Below, one piece after another: positions 39,650 through 52,058 of a stretch of DNA of 64,000 bases; position 1 is the first letter of the stretch; the number at the start of each line of letters is the position of its first letter. The notes under the pieces were generated by a model. That model searched no databases. It saw only the letters and a list, made by a program, of their open reading frames with translations, and was not told where the DNA came from. Source of the stretch: Armatimonadota bacterium (GTDB taxonomy: Bacteria; Armatimonadota; Zipacnadia; UBA1398; JAKPQA01); contig JAKPQA010000145.1 of NCBI GenBank assembly GCA_029547025.1, positions 1 through 64,000 of the forward strand. Direction: 5' to 3'. The position numbers and the translations under genes were made by a program.

Positions 39650-40257
39650 TCCCAGGGAAGCACTTCATCGACGTAGGGCATGGCGCGGATCCTGAAGGCT
39701 TCGCGGGCTCGGTGCAGGCGGTTTTTCACGCTCGAGACCGTGCATCCGAGCGTGGTGGCGATCTCGTCGTATGAGAGCCCTTCGATGTCACGTAGGTAGA
39801 GCACGATCTGGTGTTTCTGGGGGAGCGTGTTCATCAGGTGGCGAATGCGCGCCTGCGTTTCCTGCTGCTCGACCACATGGGCGGTGGCGTCGCCGCCCGC
39901 GTGGTTGATGGCCTCGTCGAGCCCGACCTCGTCGCGGCGGCCGCGCCGCCGGAGGTAGTCGCGGCAGGCGTTGGTTGTGATCTTCAGCATCCAGGCGGTG
40001 AACTGGGACCGGTCCCTGAGGCGCGGCAGGGACCGATAGGCTTTGACGAAGGCCTCCTGGGCCACGTCGTCGGCGTCCGTGGCGTCGCCGAGCAGCCGAA
40101 AGGCGAGATTCACCACTTTGCCGGCGTGCAGTGAGACGAGCTCGTCGAAGGCGTCGACGTCGCCGCGAGCCGCACGGTGAGCCAGCGCCTCCACGCGCGT
40201 GGGGGCAACCGAGGCTATCGAGTCAGGGCGCGCCACCCCTATGGCCTCCAGCGCCAT
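39646..40257 (-). CDS. ECF-type RNA polymerase sigma factor
   Basis: LAFRLLGDATDADDVAQEAFVKAYRSLPRLRDRSQFTAWMLKITTNACRDYLRRRGR and YLRDIEGLSYDEIATTLGCTVSSVKNRLHRAREAF. Confidence 0.95.
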   Translation of the reverse strand: MALEAIGVARPDSIASVAPTRVEALAHRAARGDVDAFDELVSLHAGKVVNLAFRLLGDATDADDVAQEAFVKAYRSLPRLRDRSQFTAWMLKITTNACRDYLRRRGRRDEVGLDEAINHAGGDATAHVVEQQETQARIRHLMNTLPQKHQIVLYLRDIEGLSYDEIATTLGCTVSSVKNRLHRAREAFRIRAMPYVDEVLPWE

Positions 40258-40338
40258 GCACGGGCCACTCCCTTCCGGGACGCGCTTCCCGCCTTTTGCA
40301 GGGTAGACGCTTCCGGCCGTGGAGGAGTCTCACGTATC

Positions 40339-43300
40339 TCACCAGTCGAGCTCGGCAATCGCCGTGCGGTAGAGCCGGCGCGCCGCCTGCGACGCGTGTC
40401 CGAGTTCGGCGGCCAAGTCGGTCCCGGTCATCGGCTTGTGCCGCCCCTCCAGAGGAAGCTTAGCCGCCAGGACGTGCAGATCCTCCTCGGCCAGCGAGAC
40501 CCGACTCGTCGATCGCTCCCGCAGAATCCGCAACCGGCTCTCCACGATCCGCAGCAGCCGGTAGGCCGCGATGGCGGCCGACGCGCTCTCAGGGTCGAGG
40601 GCCCCGCTACGCCCCAGGGCCGCGAGGGCCGCCAGAGTGCTCGGCACTCGTACCGAGGGGTCCGTGGAACCGGTCTCCGCCTGGATGGCTTGGACGGCCA
40701 CCTCCAGGTCCAGGGTTCCCCCGGGCCCGAGCTTCACATCGAACTCGCCTGGCGCCGGCCGTCCCTTCTCCCGGGCGATCAGGCCGCGGATGCGATGGAT
40801 CTCGGCCTTCTCTTCCGGGGTCCATTCGCCCGAATATGCGAACTCGCGAATGGCTTCGAGGGCCGCCTGACCGACGATGGGATCACCACACACGAATCGG
40901 GCGCGCACCGAAGCCAGGCGTTCCCACTCGTGTCCGCGCGTGCCATAGTAGGTCCGCAGGCCGGCCAGGGTTGCCACGAGAGGGCCCTCTCTTCCCCCGG
41001 GCCGGAGCCTTGGATCGATGGCATAGATCATGCCCTCGGGGGCACGCGCGGGCAGGTCCTGCATCAGCCGGCGCGCGACGGCGTAGGCCCTGTCGTACCC
41101 AGCGGCGTCGTCCGTGGCTGCCACGAACACCACGTCCAGATCGGACTGGTAGTGGAGCTCACGCCCGCCGAGCTTGCCCAGTCCCAGGATCGCCAAGCCC
41201 CCGTGGGGTTCGGGTGCATGCAGCTCCCGCGCCTCGACCTCGAGGGATGCATCGAGGCACACCTCGGCGAGGTCGCTCAGTGCGGCGAGGGTATCCTCGA
41301 GTCGCACGTCCATGGTCAGGTCGCGGAGCCCGATCCGCAGGCTTTCCCTGGCCCGGAAGAGGCGGATCGCGCGCAGACGCCCCTCGTGGCGCCGCTCGAA
41401 GGACAGCCGCTGGGCGAGTTCCTGACGCAGGGCAGCGCGCGACTTGGGGCTATCGAGGGCGCCGGGTTCGAGCATGGCGTCCATCAGCTCCGGGCGCCGG
41501 GCCATTAGCTCGGAGAGCACATCGCTCCGTCCGCACACATAGCAGAGACGGTGGATCGCCGCAGGGTAGTCATATAGGAACCAGTACAGCGAGGCGGGGG
41601 CGCGAGTCGACCGTACAATGCGCGCGAGGTTGGCGATGCACGCGTCCGGGTCACCGGATCCCGAGGCCTCGACCAGCAGCTCCTCGACGATGGCGCTCAG
41701 TCGCTCCCGCGAGTCGGGTGTCGTGCCGGACAGTTCCACCAGTCGCGCCTGGGCCGCATCGACGTCTCTGAGTCCAGCAGCCTCGAGGGCGGCCCGAGCC
41801 TCGGCCGCCAGTTCCTCATCGCCGCGGATCCATCGCTGGATGGCCGTGTGCTCCGCGAATGTGGCGCCAAGGTCACCGAGGAATAGGGCCTCGAAGGCTC
41901 CTCGAACTGCTCGCGTCGCCTCGCGGTATGCATGGTCGAAACTGGCGAGCGACGCGAACCCGAGTCGAGCACCGAGAATGGCCCGGGCCTGCGCGTCCGC
42001 AGGGAGGACCGTCTCGCGGCTCTCCTGCACGATCTGCAGCGCGTGCTCGATCCGGCGGAGGAGCACGTAACCGCGGGAAAGGTGGGTCGATTGCTCGGGT
42101 GTGAGAATACCGGCGCGGTGGAGCGCCTCGATGGCCGCCAGGGTGTTCCCCGTCTGCACCTCGCGCCGGGCGTGCCCGAGACGGAGCTGTGTGAGTTGGA
42201 CGGCGAACTCGATGTCACGGATGCCGCCGAAGCCCTCCTTGACGTGGGAGTAGAAACGGTCTGCGGCGCGGACGCGGTGTTCGATCTGCTGCTTGTTGTG
42301 CCGGATGGATCGCAAGGCCTGCGGGTCGGGAGGGCCCCCGTAGACGAAGGGGGCCAGCACTCGCACGAACTCGGCGCCCAGGGCGGCGTCGCCCGCCGAG
42401 TACCGGGCCTTGATTAGCGCCTGCCGTTCCCACGGACGTCCCCGCTCAGCATAGTAGCGTCGGTAACCCTCGAGCGTGCGAACCAGTGGCCCCTGGCTCC
42501 CTTCGGGTCGCAGCCGGCAATCGACCCGGAAGACGAAACCCTCTTCGGTAACCTGTCCCATGGCCTGGATGACGGCGCTGGCCAGGCGGTCGAAGAACGC
42601 CGCGGCGTGCGGCCTCCCGGGGCCGTCGGTGCCGTAGTCGCCGGCCACGAATGTGATGTCGATGTCGCTGGCATAGTTGAGCTCGCCGCCGCCCAGCTTC
42701 CCCAGCGAGATGATGCAGAACGGTATGGGTCGTCCCGCGGCCGTGACGGGCGGTCCGACCTCGGTTTCCAGAACGGACCAGCAGAGCCGCAGGGACTCCT
42801 CGAGGCAGGCGTCGGCGAGCCGCGAGAGCTGCGCGGTTACCTCCTCGAGGCTCGCCAGGCCCAGCACATCGGCCGCGCAGATGCGGAGCATCTCCCGGCG
42901 CTTGAACCGGCGAAGCGCGTCGAGCTGCCCGGGCTGAGTTCGGAACGCCCGGGTGCTTGCCCGTGCGCTGGCCATCATCTCGTCCCGCGTGCGCGGCCGG
43001 AGCTCGTGGGGGTCGAGCAGCTCCAGAAACTCGGGGTTGCGCACCAGTGTGTCGGCAACCATACGGCTGTGGCCGAGCACCGTGATGAGCCGTTCGAGTG
43101 TCGCGGGCTGCCGAGCGAGCAAGGCCAGGAGGGGCATGACATCACTTCGGGCCGAGCAGTAGCGCTCGAACCCGATCAGCGCCATGTCAGGGTCAGGCGA
43201 GTCGGCCAGTGCCCGGAACAGAGGCTCCTCGATCTCGCGCAGGAGAGCGGGTGAAGATGCCCGAGCCAAGCGGCCCAGCAACTGGTCGGCCCGCCGGGGA

Positions 43301-43341
43301 TCCTCGAAGTGGGCGCTCGGGATAGCCGGTGGTTCGTTCAT
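40339..43341 (-). CDS. glnE: Glutamine synthetase adenylyltransferase/deadenylyltransferase
   Basis: LGKLGGGELNYASDIDITFV and LGKLGGRELHYQSDLDVVFV duplicated nucleotidyltransferase cores; 1000 aa. Confidence 0.95.
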   Translation of the reverse strand: MNEPPAIPSAHFEDPRRADQLLGRLARASSPALLREIEEPLFRALADSPDPDMALIGFERYCSARSDVMPLLALLARQPATLERLITVLGHSRMVADTLVRNPEFLELLDPHELRPRTRDEMMASARASTRAFRTQPGQLDALRRFKRREMLRICAADVLGLASLEEVTAQLSRLADACLEESLRLCWSVLETEVGPPVTAAGRPIPFCIISLGKLGGGELNYASDIDITFVAGDYGTDGPGRPHAAAFFDRLASAVIQAMGQVTEEGFVFRVDCRLRPEGSQGPLVRTLEGYRRYYAERGRPWERQALIKARYSAGDAALGAEFVRVLAPFVYGGPPDPQALRSIRHNKQQIEHRVRAADRFYSHVKEGFGGIRDIEFAVQLTQLRLGHARREVQTGNTLAAIEALHRAGILTPEQSTHLSRGYVLLRRIEHALQIVQESRETVLPADAQARAILGARLGFASLASFDHAYREATRAVRGAFEALFLGDLGATFAEHTAIQRWIRGDEELAAEARAALEAAGLRDVDAAQARLVELSGTTPDSRERLSAIVEELLVEASGSGDPDACIANLARIVRSTRAPASLYWFLYDYPAAIHRLCYVCGRSDVLSELMARRPELMDAMLEPGALDSPKSRAALRQELAQRLSFERRHEGRLRAIRLFRARESLRIGLRDLTMDVRLEDTLAALSDLAEVCLDASLEVEARELHAPEPHGGLAILGLGKLGGRELHYQSDLDVVFVAATDDAAGYDRAYAVARRLMQDLPARAPEGMIYAIDPRLRPGGREGPLVATLAGLRTYYGTRGHEWERLASVRARFVCGDPIVGQAALEAIREFAYSGEWTPEEKAEIHRIRGLIAREKGRPAPGEFDVKLGPGGTLDLEVAVQAIQAETGSTDPSVRVPSTLAALAALGRSGALDPESASAAIAAYRLLRIVESRLRILRERSTSRVSLAEEDLHVLAAKLPLEGRHKPMTGTDLAAELGHASQAARRLYRTAIAELDW

Positions 43342-43389
43342 GGGCCCCCGTCCGAGGTGAAGCCAGGTGGACCGCTTGCCCTCGGGCTG

Positions 43390-45078
<1,689 letters not shown>

Positions 45079-45122
45079 CTGCGACCTTCAGGTCGCCACG
45101 GAAGGGTCACGCGAGACGCGGG

Positions 45123-45148
45123 GGCCCGGGCCCTCCAGTGCCCGGGCC
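45123..45148. terminator. Hairpin between convergent moeA and DUF2961 genes
   Basis: GGCCCGGG-ccctccagtg-CCCGGGCC perfect 8-bp stem between two convergent stop codons. Confidence 0.5.
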
Positions 45149-45203
45149 ACGCAGGCCGGCATGACCCCACCCACAGGGAGTCCCGTCGTCGTTCCCCTCT
45201 CGG

Positions 45204-47300
45204 TCAGCGCCGGTGGGGCAGCAGCCAGAAGAAGTCCAGTCCGATCCGGGTCGAGCCGCTATCGGCCGACTTCCCGCGTGACGTCAGCGTGATGGTGTGT
45301 TCGCCGGCCTCCAACTCCATCGTGGGACCGTCGGGCGTGCTGAGGAAATCGTTCCAGAGTTTCGTGTGGAACGGCTCGTGCAGGTCGAGCACCGGCCCCC
45401 AAGTGGTCCCGTCAAGGCTGACCTCGACCCGACCGCTGTTCGGCTGCCTGGCCGTGGTCAGCACCAGTTGGTACCGACCCGGCTCGTCGACGCGCGCCGT
45501 CAGTCTCAGCGTCTCGCCCTCGGTCGCCGGCGTCCACACCAGCGCCTTGCCTCTCGACCACAGGCTGCCCTCGATGACCTCGACATTCGCCGCGCCCGCC
45601 GCCACGGCGTCCTCTGCCTGGAAGAATATGGCGCCCCGCGCCTGGCCCGCGGCGACAGGCTCCCAGGCCTCGGGCAGTTCGAGGCCGCCACTCACATCGG
45701 CCTGGGTGATCGGCCGGTGGGCGTCGCGCACGCCGGGCTCGGCGTAGAAGTAGACGAGCCGTCCGTACGTGAACCCCGGTGTCACACTGTGATGGAGGAG
45801 CTCCATGTAGAAGTCGATCCGTGACGCGAACGGCAGGGCATCGAGCACATGCCAGCGATAGTTTGACACGAAGCCCCTATTGCCGGGACCCGAGTTCAGC
45901 GGCTGCCCACAATACGCGCAGTCGAACAGCGCCGGGTCGCTCCAGGCGTAGTTGAAGTAGTCTTCGGACCCCGTCCCGAACAGCGAGGGGAATGCGTCGT
46001 CGTCAACCCAGACCTTCTCGTCGCCTTCCCCCCACCAGTTGCCGCCCGGTGTGGGTACGCCGCACGGGTTGAGGAGCATCACGGCCGTACCCACGTACAC
46101 GCCGCGTCCGCGCGCCGTCAGGAAGGGAACGTCAAACGCGTGATGGCCACCGCCGGCCGTGAGGCCGTGGTCGACTCGCCACTTGGCATGGAGATGCAGT
46201 GACCGCCCATTGGCCCACTCGTGGTCACGCACCCAGGCCTCCCCGGTCACGCGGACCGGCTCCGGCCCAAGGTTCTCGATGTCAACCGTGCACTCGCGCC
46301 GGAAGGGCATCGGCAGGCGACACGTCATCGTGCCGTCGGCGGTGACCGTCGTGAGCGCGGAGTCGAACGGACTGACGCCGGGGCCGCTGCCGAAGAAGTC
46401 GCCCAGCGGCGCCTCGACCTGCGGCTGGGGGGCGCCGTCGAAGAACGCCCGCAGAATCGTCTGCCTCAGGGCGCGGTCGGGCCGCGCCGCTTCGAGTTTG
46501 AGGGTGAGCTTCACAATGGACTGGCTCCCCTCGAGCTTGAGCGCCTCGGCGCGCGACCCGGGATCGACTTCCACCGCGATGTGGGCCTGCCGCCCCTGGA
46601 TCGGCCATTGGGTCTCGGGCGAGCGCAACATGGTTCGCACGCGCTCGATGGCGGTCTGGTGCGTTCGCAGGTCGGAGGGTGAGAACGTGCGAACCTCTGT
46701 GCCCGCAGCGTACTGGCGCACCTCGATGTGGTAGAAGTGAATGTCACGCACTCGGCCGGTCCACTCGATCCGCATGGCCTGCGCGAACGGCACGGGGAAG
46801 TAGCACGACCAGGCCTGCTGGAACCCGCCAGGCGGCCCCTCCTCGGGCAGTCCGACCTGCCGGGCCCACTCGTCATACATCCGCATCAGGAACGCCTCGG
46901 CCGGGCCTTGGTAGAGCGGCTCGTCACTGTGGTCGAGGTAGACCGCGACCTCCCCGGCAATGGCCGCCGACCAAGTCCGGACGATGGCACCAGGGCCTTC
47001 GACCTCGGCCATGAGGTACCGGCCGATCCCGTCGTCGTTCGGCGGTTCGATCACCTCGAGGAAGTTGGGTGTTTCTTCGCCACCAAAGCCGTCGCTGTTC
47101 GCGTACCATCCGGGGGCGTACGGCGCGACGCTGGCCCGGTCATGGGATGAGAACTGCACCGTCCGGTATGCCGGGTCTGGGAACCGCGACAGGCGGTCGA
47201 GGTCGACCATCTCGGCGACCAGGTCGCCCGTCGTGAGGGGCGCGGTCACGGCCATCGAACAAGCCATGAGCGGGGTGGCCAACAGCAAGGAAGTCGGCAT
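45204..47300 (-). CDS. DUF2961 (GH172-type) protein with C-terminal carbohydrate-binding-like region
   Basis: GWYANSDGFGGEETPNFLEV, GEGDEKVWVDDDAFPSLFGTGSEDYFNYAW are hallmark DUF2961 motifs; signal peptide. Confidence 0.85.
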   Translation of the reverse strand: MPTSLLLATPLMACSMAVTAPLTTGDLVAEMVDLDRLSRFPDPAYRTVQFSSHDRASVAPYAPGWYANSDGFGGEETPNFLEVIEPPNDDGIGRYLMAEVEGPGAIVRTWSAAIAGEVAVYLDHSDEPLYQGPAEAFLMRMYDEWARQVGLPEEGPPGGFQQAWSCYFPVPFAQAMRIEWTGRVRDIHFYHIEVRQYAAGTEVRTFSPSDLRTHQTAIERVRTMLRSPETQWPIQGRQAHIAVEVDPGSRAEALKLEGSQSIVKLTLKLEAARPDRALRQTILRAFFDGAPQPQVEAPLGDFFGSGPGVSPFDSALTTVTADGTMTCRLPMPFRRECTVDIENLGPEPVRVTGEAWVRDHEWANGRSLHLHAKWRVDHGLTAGGGHHAFDVPFLTARGRGVYVGTAVMLLNPCGVPTPGGNWWGEGDEKVWVDDDAFPSLFGTGSEDYFNYAWSDPALFDCAYCGQPLNSGPGNRGFVSNYRWHVLDALPFASRIDFYMELLHHSVTPGFTYGRLVYFYAEPGVRDAHRPITQADVSGGLELPEAWEPVAAGQARGAIFFQAEDAVAAGAANVEVIEGSLWSRGKALVWTPATEGETLRLTARVDEPGRYQLVLTTARQPNSGRVEVSLDGTTWGPVLDLHEPFHTKLWNDFLSTPDGPTMELEAGEHTITLTSRGKSADSGSTRIGLDFFWLLPHRR

Positions 47301-47380
47301 TAGGTCCTCCTGCATCGAATGGCGCCGGGGCGTGTACGCGCTCCGGCGCCGATGACAGAGCCACCATCAGCTCAAGGGTC

Positions 47381-48196
47381 TCACACCACGAGCTTCCCCT
47401 CGCGGTCCGCCGTGATGTAGCCCATGCACATCTCGTCACGGTTGAGGATGCATTCGGCAGCGCGCACCAGGGACATCAGGTACTCGTCCAGCGGATCGAT
47501 GATGGCGGCGTCCATGCCGGCTGCCATGTAGACGAGGCATGCCGCGCGGTTGATGAGCTTCCTCTTGGGGAGGCCGTACGATACGTTGGACAATCCGCCC
47601 GAGAGGTGGACTTCGGGATACCGGGCCCTGATCTCCCTCATGACGTTCACCACGATCTCGCCCGGGTGCTCCGCCTTGCCTTCGAGGTCGGCCGAGCTCA
47701 CCGGGAGCACGCAGGGATCGACAAAGACATCGCTGTGCGGCACGCCCACGCCAGCCAGGGCGTCAATCAGCTTGCAGGCGATGGCGACCCGGGCCTTCGC
47801 GTTTCCCGGAATACCCGTGTCGTCCATGCACAGGGCCACAACCTTGGGCTTGGCCTTGGCGATGACGGGCAGCAGGGCCTCCATCCGCTCGCTCTCGCCG
47901 GTGATCGAGTTCACCATGGCCTGGCCGCGGTGCACCGCGAGGCCGGCTTCGATGGCCGATGCGCGAGGGGAATCGAGCGCGCACGGCAGATCGACAGCTG
48001 CCTGCACCGTCTGCACAAGCCACTGGAGCAGCTCGGGTTCACCCTCGATGAAGTGCCCCGAGTTCACGTCGATGAAGTGCGCCCCTGCCTCGGCCTGATC
48101 CCTGGCCATCTTCTGGATGGCTTCGGTGTCGCGCTGCTCAATGGCCGGCCGCACGTTCTTGCGGGTGCTGTTGATCAGTTCGCCGATGACGATCAA
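47381..48196 (-). CDS. Pterin-binding methyltetrahydrofolate:corrinoid methyltransferase-like protein
   Basis: IGELINSTRKNVRPAIEQRD, GAHFIDVNSG, INSITGE-like VNSITGESERMEALLP, GGLSNVSYGLPKRKLINRA; TTG start with GGGAGG RBS. Confidence 0.85.
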   Translation of the reverse strand: MIVIGELINSTRKNVRPAIEQRDTEAIQKMARDQAEAGAHFIDVNSGHFIEGEPELLQWLVQTVQAAVDLPCALDSPRASAIEAGLAVHRGQAMVNSITGESERMEALLPVIAKAKPKVVALCMDDTGIPGNAKARVAIACKLIDALAGVGVPHSDVFVDPCVLPVSSADLEGKAEHPGEIVVNVMREIRARYPEVHLSGGLSNVSYGLPKRKLINRAACLVYMAAGMDAAIIDPLDEYLMSLVRAAECILNRDEMCMGYITADREGKLVV

Positions 48197-48351
48197 GAAA
48201 CGGCGCCTCCCGTGGCCCGGATGGTTGGCGGGCCCAGTGTTGGCCCGTGAGAGTGAGCCGGCCATGACTATTCGGCCGTGGGTGTGCCGGCCCCTATGCC
48301 CGGCGCACAAAGGTGTCCGGAATCCGCCGACTCGCGCCGCCCCAGTGCCGG

Positions 48352-49455
48352 TCAGGGCATCACCACGGCCTTGACTGCCTCGCGGCGCTCGACGACCTCG
48401 AGGGCCCCGGTGGCCTCGTCGAGCGGGAACCGGTGCGTGACCATCTCGTCGAACGGGTAGCGCCTACTCAGCACCAGGTCCAGGGCGGCACACAGGTGCG
48501 ACGTGTCGCTCACCCATACGCCCTGGAGGCGAACGTTCTTCCGCGCGATGTGCTCGAAAACCGAGACGGGCACGCGGCCGACGGGCACGGCGATGCCGGG
48601 AATGAGGCACGTGCCGTACGGCGCGGTGTGCTCCACGGCCTCGGCCACGGCCTCGGGGCTCCCCGAAGCCTCGAAGACGACGCAGGCCCCGAAGCCATGT
48701 GTCTGGTCGCGAACTGCCTCCAGGCGGTCTGCGAGCGACGTCTCATCGCGGAAGAGCACCGAGTCGGCCCCCATGCGCTGGGCCATCGCGAGTCTTGCGG
48801 CGCTGCGGCGGCTGCCGATCACGGTGATGTGGCCCGCGCCGCGTTCGCGGGCGAATGCAACGAGGAACATGGCCATGGGGCCCGGGCCAAGAACCAGTAC
48901 CGCATCGCCGGGACGGATATGGGCCTGCTCGATGGCGTGAGCTGCGCAGGCGCCCGAACAGGTGGCCGACACCAGGACCGCGGGATCCACGTCGCCGTCG
49001 ACCCGGATCAGGTGCGCGTCGGCCCGCAGGTGGATGTACTCGGCGTAGGCGCCGCGGAGATGCGGAGCGTCAGCGCAACCCACCGAGATGCCATACGTCC
49101 GCCGGTGAGGGCACAGGGCCGGCTGTTTGCGGATGACGCAGTAGGCGCAGCGGCCACACGTGATGCCGCGCTCCCATAGGACCAGGTCTCCCGGCCGCAA
49201 CTCCTGATCGTAGACGTCCTGTTTCGCCCCGCGGATCTCATCGACGCACCCGACACCCTCATGGCCAAGGATCAGCGGGAGGGGCGTTCGCGGATCCTCG
49301 CCACGCCATATGTGCACATCAGACCCACACACGCCCGCGGCCATGACGCGGACGCGCACCTCACCGTCGGCGAGGGGTACCAGGGGGAACTCACGCAGCT
49401 CCAGCGGCCGGCCGTAACTGGCCAGGACAGCGGCGCGAGCGGTGGCTGGGGGCAC
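48352..49455 (-). CDS. Zinc-dependent MDR alcohol/polyol dehydrogenase
   Basis: GVCGSDVHIWRGEDPRTPLPLILGHEGVG, CGRCAYCVIRKQPALC, AVLVLGPGPMAMFLVAFA. Confidence 0.92.
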   Translation of the reverse strand: MPPATARAAVLASYGRPLELREFPLVPLADGEVRVRVMAAGVCGSDVHIWRGEDPRTPLPLILGHEGVGCVDEIRGAKQDVYDQELRPGDLVLWERGITCGRCAYCVIRKQPALCPHRRTYGISVGCADAPHLRGAYAEYIHLRADAHLIRVDGDVDPAVLVSATCSGACAAHAIEQAHIRPGDAVLVLGPGPMAMFLVAFARERGAGHITVIGSRRSAARLAMAQRMGADSVLFRDETSLADRLEAVRDQTHGFGACVVFEASGSPEAVAEAVEHTAPYGTCLIPGIAVPVGRVPVSVFEHIARKNVRLQGVWVSDTSHLCAALDLVLSRRYPFDEMVTHRFPLDEATGALEVVERREAVKAVVMP

Positions 49456-49473
49456 GGTCGGTCCTCCTCCTGC

Positions 49474-50322
49474 CTATTCCCGGCGGGCGTGGACCAATGC
49501 CCGCGACTGTAGCACCAGGTCGCCGGTCTGGGCCCCGGCATCCGCCGCAAGAACCGGGCACTTGATAATGAGCAGAAAGAAGATGGGGCCGTCCACGTCA
49601 CGGAATGCCTCGAAGTTGGCTTGACCCTTGGCGATGATGAGGTCGGCGGCCTCCCACGCCCCGGCGAAGGGGGCGGGCGAGATGTCGGCTGGTGGCACGG
49701 CGACGATCTCGGCCACCTGATCGAGGCCGACGGCCCGGGCATCCTCCAGCATGGCGTCATTGATGAACCGGTCGGACTTCACTGCGGCGGTCACGTGCTT
49801 GCCGGCGAGCTCCTCGATCAGGATCCGGTCGAAGACGATCTCGCCAGCGTTGTCGAGAAGATAGAGCACGCGGTGCGCCGAGGCGATAGCCTGGAGGAAC
49901 TCGTGCGAGTGGTCGATGCCGAACGGTACAGTGAGGGCCCGGTTGAGGGTCGTCTCGACGTCGAAGGAGACCAAGGCCCCAAAGTCCATGATATTGCCAG
50001 CCGCCGCGATCCGGACGGCTGTCAGAAGAGGGTGATCGCTGGACCGGACCAACTCTTTGAGGCGCCCGTATAGCTGCAGGGCCTCGGAGTTCGACTTGGC
50101 CTTGAGTGCCGCGTAGGGGTCGGGGCAGCCCGTCACCTCCCGGACCAGGCGATGGGGCTCCAGGCTAATGTCGATGGGGCTACCGGAGAGGTCGGCCTGC
50201 TGCAGATAGCCCATCACGGCGCGGAGGGCCCGCGCCTGAAGCTCGGGATCGCTGGTGGCCAGCCGCGCGGCGCGGAGGCATTGGCCTACCAGACATGGCA
50301 CACAGTCCAAGAACGCTTGCAT
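49474..50322 (-). CDS. DUF89/ARMT1-like damage-control phosphatase family protein
   Basis: [68 protein letters not shown]. Confidence 0.88.
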   Translation of the reverse strand: MQAFLDCVPCLVGQCLRAARLATSDPELQARALRAVMGYLQQADLSGSPIDISLEPHRLVREVTGCPDPYAALKAKSNSEALQLYGRLKELVRSSDHPLLTAVRIAAAGNIMDFGALVSFDVETTLNRALTVPFGIDHSHEFLQAIASAHRVLYLLDNAGEIVFDRILIEELAGKHVTAAVKSDRFINDAMLEDARAVGLDQVAEIVAVPPADISPAPFAGAWEAADLIIAKGQANFEAFRDVDGPIFFLLIIKCPVLAADAGAQTGDLVLQSRALVHARRE

Positions 50323-50458
50323 GGTCCCCCAGCCCTACCAAACGCACGGCATCAGACGATGCATTCTAGTCGCCGGGGGATACGGGCGAAAGGCCGGGAG
50401 TTCGCCGGCGGGATCGGACGGACGGCCAGCGAGCCGGCGAGAGGAGGCAGACAAGCTC

Positions 50459-51358
50459 TTGAGTGGCGTTCTGTACGCACTGGGACTGACCCTGTTCGCC
50501 GGTATGGCGACGGGGATCGGGAGCATGATCGCGTTCGCCGCCAAACCGACGAACTTCCGGTTCCTGTCGGTCGCGACGGGCTTCTCGGCGGGGGTCATGC
50601 TCTACGTCTCGTTTGTCGAGATCTTCCACAAGGGCACGGTCGCGCTCGTCGAGGCATACGGCGAGCCCGGCGGCCATTGGGTCAACGCCGGGGCATTCTT
50701 CGGCGGTATGGTCCTTATCGGACTCATCGACCACCTGATTCCCTCGGCTGAGAACCCCCACGAGGTGCATGGGGCCGAGGAGTCGGCGCCGCTGCGCGAT
50801 CCGATGGCGCCCCTTCCGGACTTCAGCCTGCCGCTCGGGGGTACAGAGCGGGCCCTTGGGCGGCACGACCACGGGGCATCACACCACCGGCTGATTCGCA
50901 TGGGGCTCTTCACGGCGCTGGCCATCGGGATCCACAACCTGCCCGAGGGGCTGGCGACCTTCCTGGCTGCGCTGCAGGATCCCAAGCTGGGTATGGCCAT
51001 CGCCGTCGCTATCGCCATGCACAACATCCCCGAGGGGGTCAGCGTGTCGGTGCCCATCTTCTACGCCACTGGTGATCGCCGGCGCGCCTTCCTCTTATCT
51101 CTTCTGAGCGGCTTGGCGGAGCCGGTCGGGGCCGTCATTGCGTTCGTGGCGCTGCGCTTCTTCATCGGCGCAGGCACGGGCGTGATCCCGCCTCATGCGA
51201 TGGGCGTGCTGTTCGCGGGGGTCGCTGGAATCATGGTCTATATCAGCGTCGACGAGCTGCTGCCCACCAGCCGAGCCTACGGCAAGGGACACGACAGCCT
51301 GCTCGGCGTGATGGGCGGTATGGTGATGATGGCACTCAGTCTGCTGCTGATGAAGTAG
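50459..51358 (+). CDS. zupT: ZIP-family divalent metal transporter (ZupT-like)
   Basis: [62 protein letters not shown] start with GAGGAGG RBS. Confidence 0.9.
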   Translation: MSGVLYALGLTLFAGMATGIGSMIAFAAKPTNFRFLSVATGFSAGVMLYVSFVEIFHKGTVALVEAYGEPGGHWVNAGAFFGGMVLIGLIDHLIPSAENPHEVHGAEESAPLRDPMAPLPDFSLPLGGTERALGRHDHGASHHRLIRMGLFTALAIGIHNLPEGLATFLAALQDPKLGMAIAVAIAMHNIPEGVSVSVPIFYATGDRRRAFLLSLLSGLAEPVGAVIAFVALRFFIGAGTGVIPPHAMGVLFAGVAGIMVYISVDELLPTSRAYGKGHDSLLGVMGGMVMMALSLLLMK

Positions 51359-51419
51359 GGCGCCGGCGGGACACGGGGCGCACTGGCCACCGTCCGGCTC
51401 GGGCCGCTACAATGGGGCC

Positions 51420-51872
51420 ATGCAGTCCCGTCGCCAGGCGCGCAGGCAGGCGCTGCGCCTCCTCTATCAGCTGGATGTCGTCTTCGGGTTCAGCCGTGAG
51501 GCCGTCGAGTCGGCGCTCGTGCGCTGGCAACGCTATAGCGACGAGCGCCCCGCGGACGAGGCGGTCCTCTACGTGGCCGATGTGGTTCATGGTGTCGCAG
51601 AGCGCGTCCAAGAGCTGGACGCGCTGATCGCGTACTATGCCACGGATTGGTCGGTGGATCGCATGGCGTCCATCGACCGGTGTGTCCTCCGGTTGGCCCT
51701 GTACGAGATGCGTTACCGCGATGACATACCGCTGAACGTGTCGATCAACGAGGCCGTCGAGCTGGCCAAACGATATGGGGATTCGGCTTCCGGCACGTTC
51801 GTCAACGGGGTTCTGGCCCAGTTCAAGCGCGAACGCGATGCCCATGCGCTGAGGCACCAGACGGCCGAGTAG
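51420..51872 (+). CDS. nusB: Transcription antitermination factor NusB
   Basis: RRQARRQALRLLYQLDV, SIDRCVLRLALYEMRYRDDIPLNVSINEAVELAKRYGDSASGTFVNGVL. Confidence 0.93.
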   Translation: MQSRRQARRQALRLLYQLDVVFGFSREAVESALVRWQRYSDERPADEAVLYVADVVHGVAERVQELDALIAYYATDWSVDRMASIDRCVLRLALYEMRYRDDIPLNVSINEAVELAKRYGDSASGTFVNGVLAQFKRERDAHALRHQTAE

Positions 51873-52058
51873 TGCTGCGGGCCAGGATCCGCTGGGGCGG
51901 CAGTGTGCCCCCGAATCCGCCGCGTGTTGGACGGGCTTCCTGTCTGCCAGGTCTTCGGCCGCACTCGGTCGAAACCCGACCCGTTCGCCGACTGACCCGG
52001 CGCAAGGAGCGCCGGGGGATCTTGCCCGACAGCGGGCATTCCACTTGGAGGCATCACC

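Noticed and set aside
38828-40257. ECF sigma/anti-sigma pair as a novel system
   Set aside because: Standard ECF sigma with zf-HC2 anti-sigma architecture; reported as features only.
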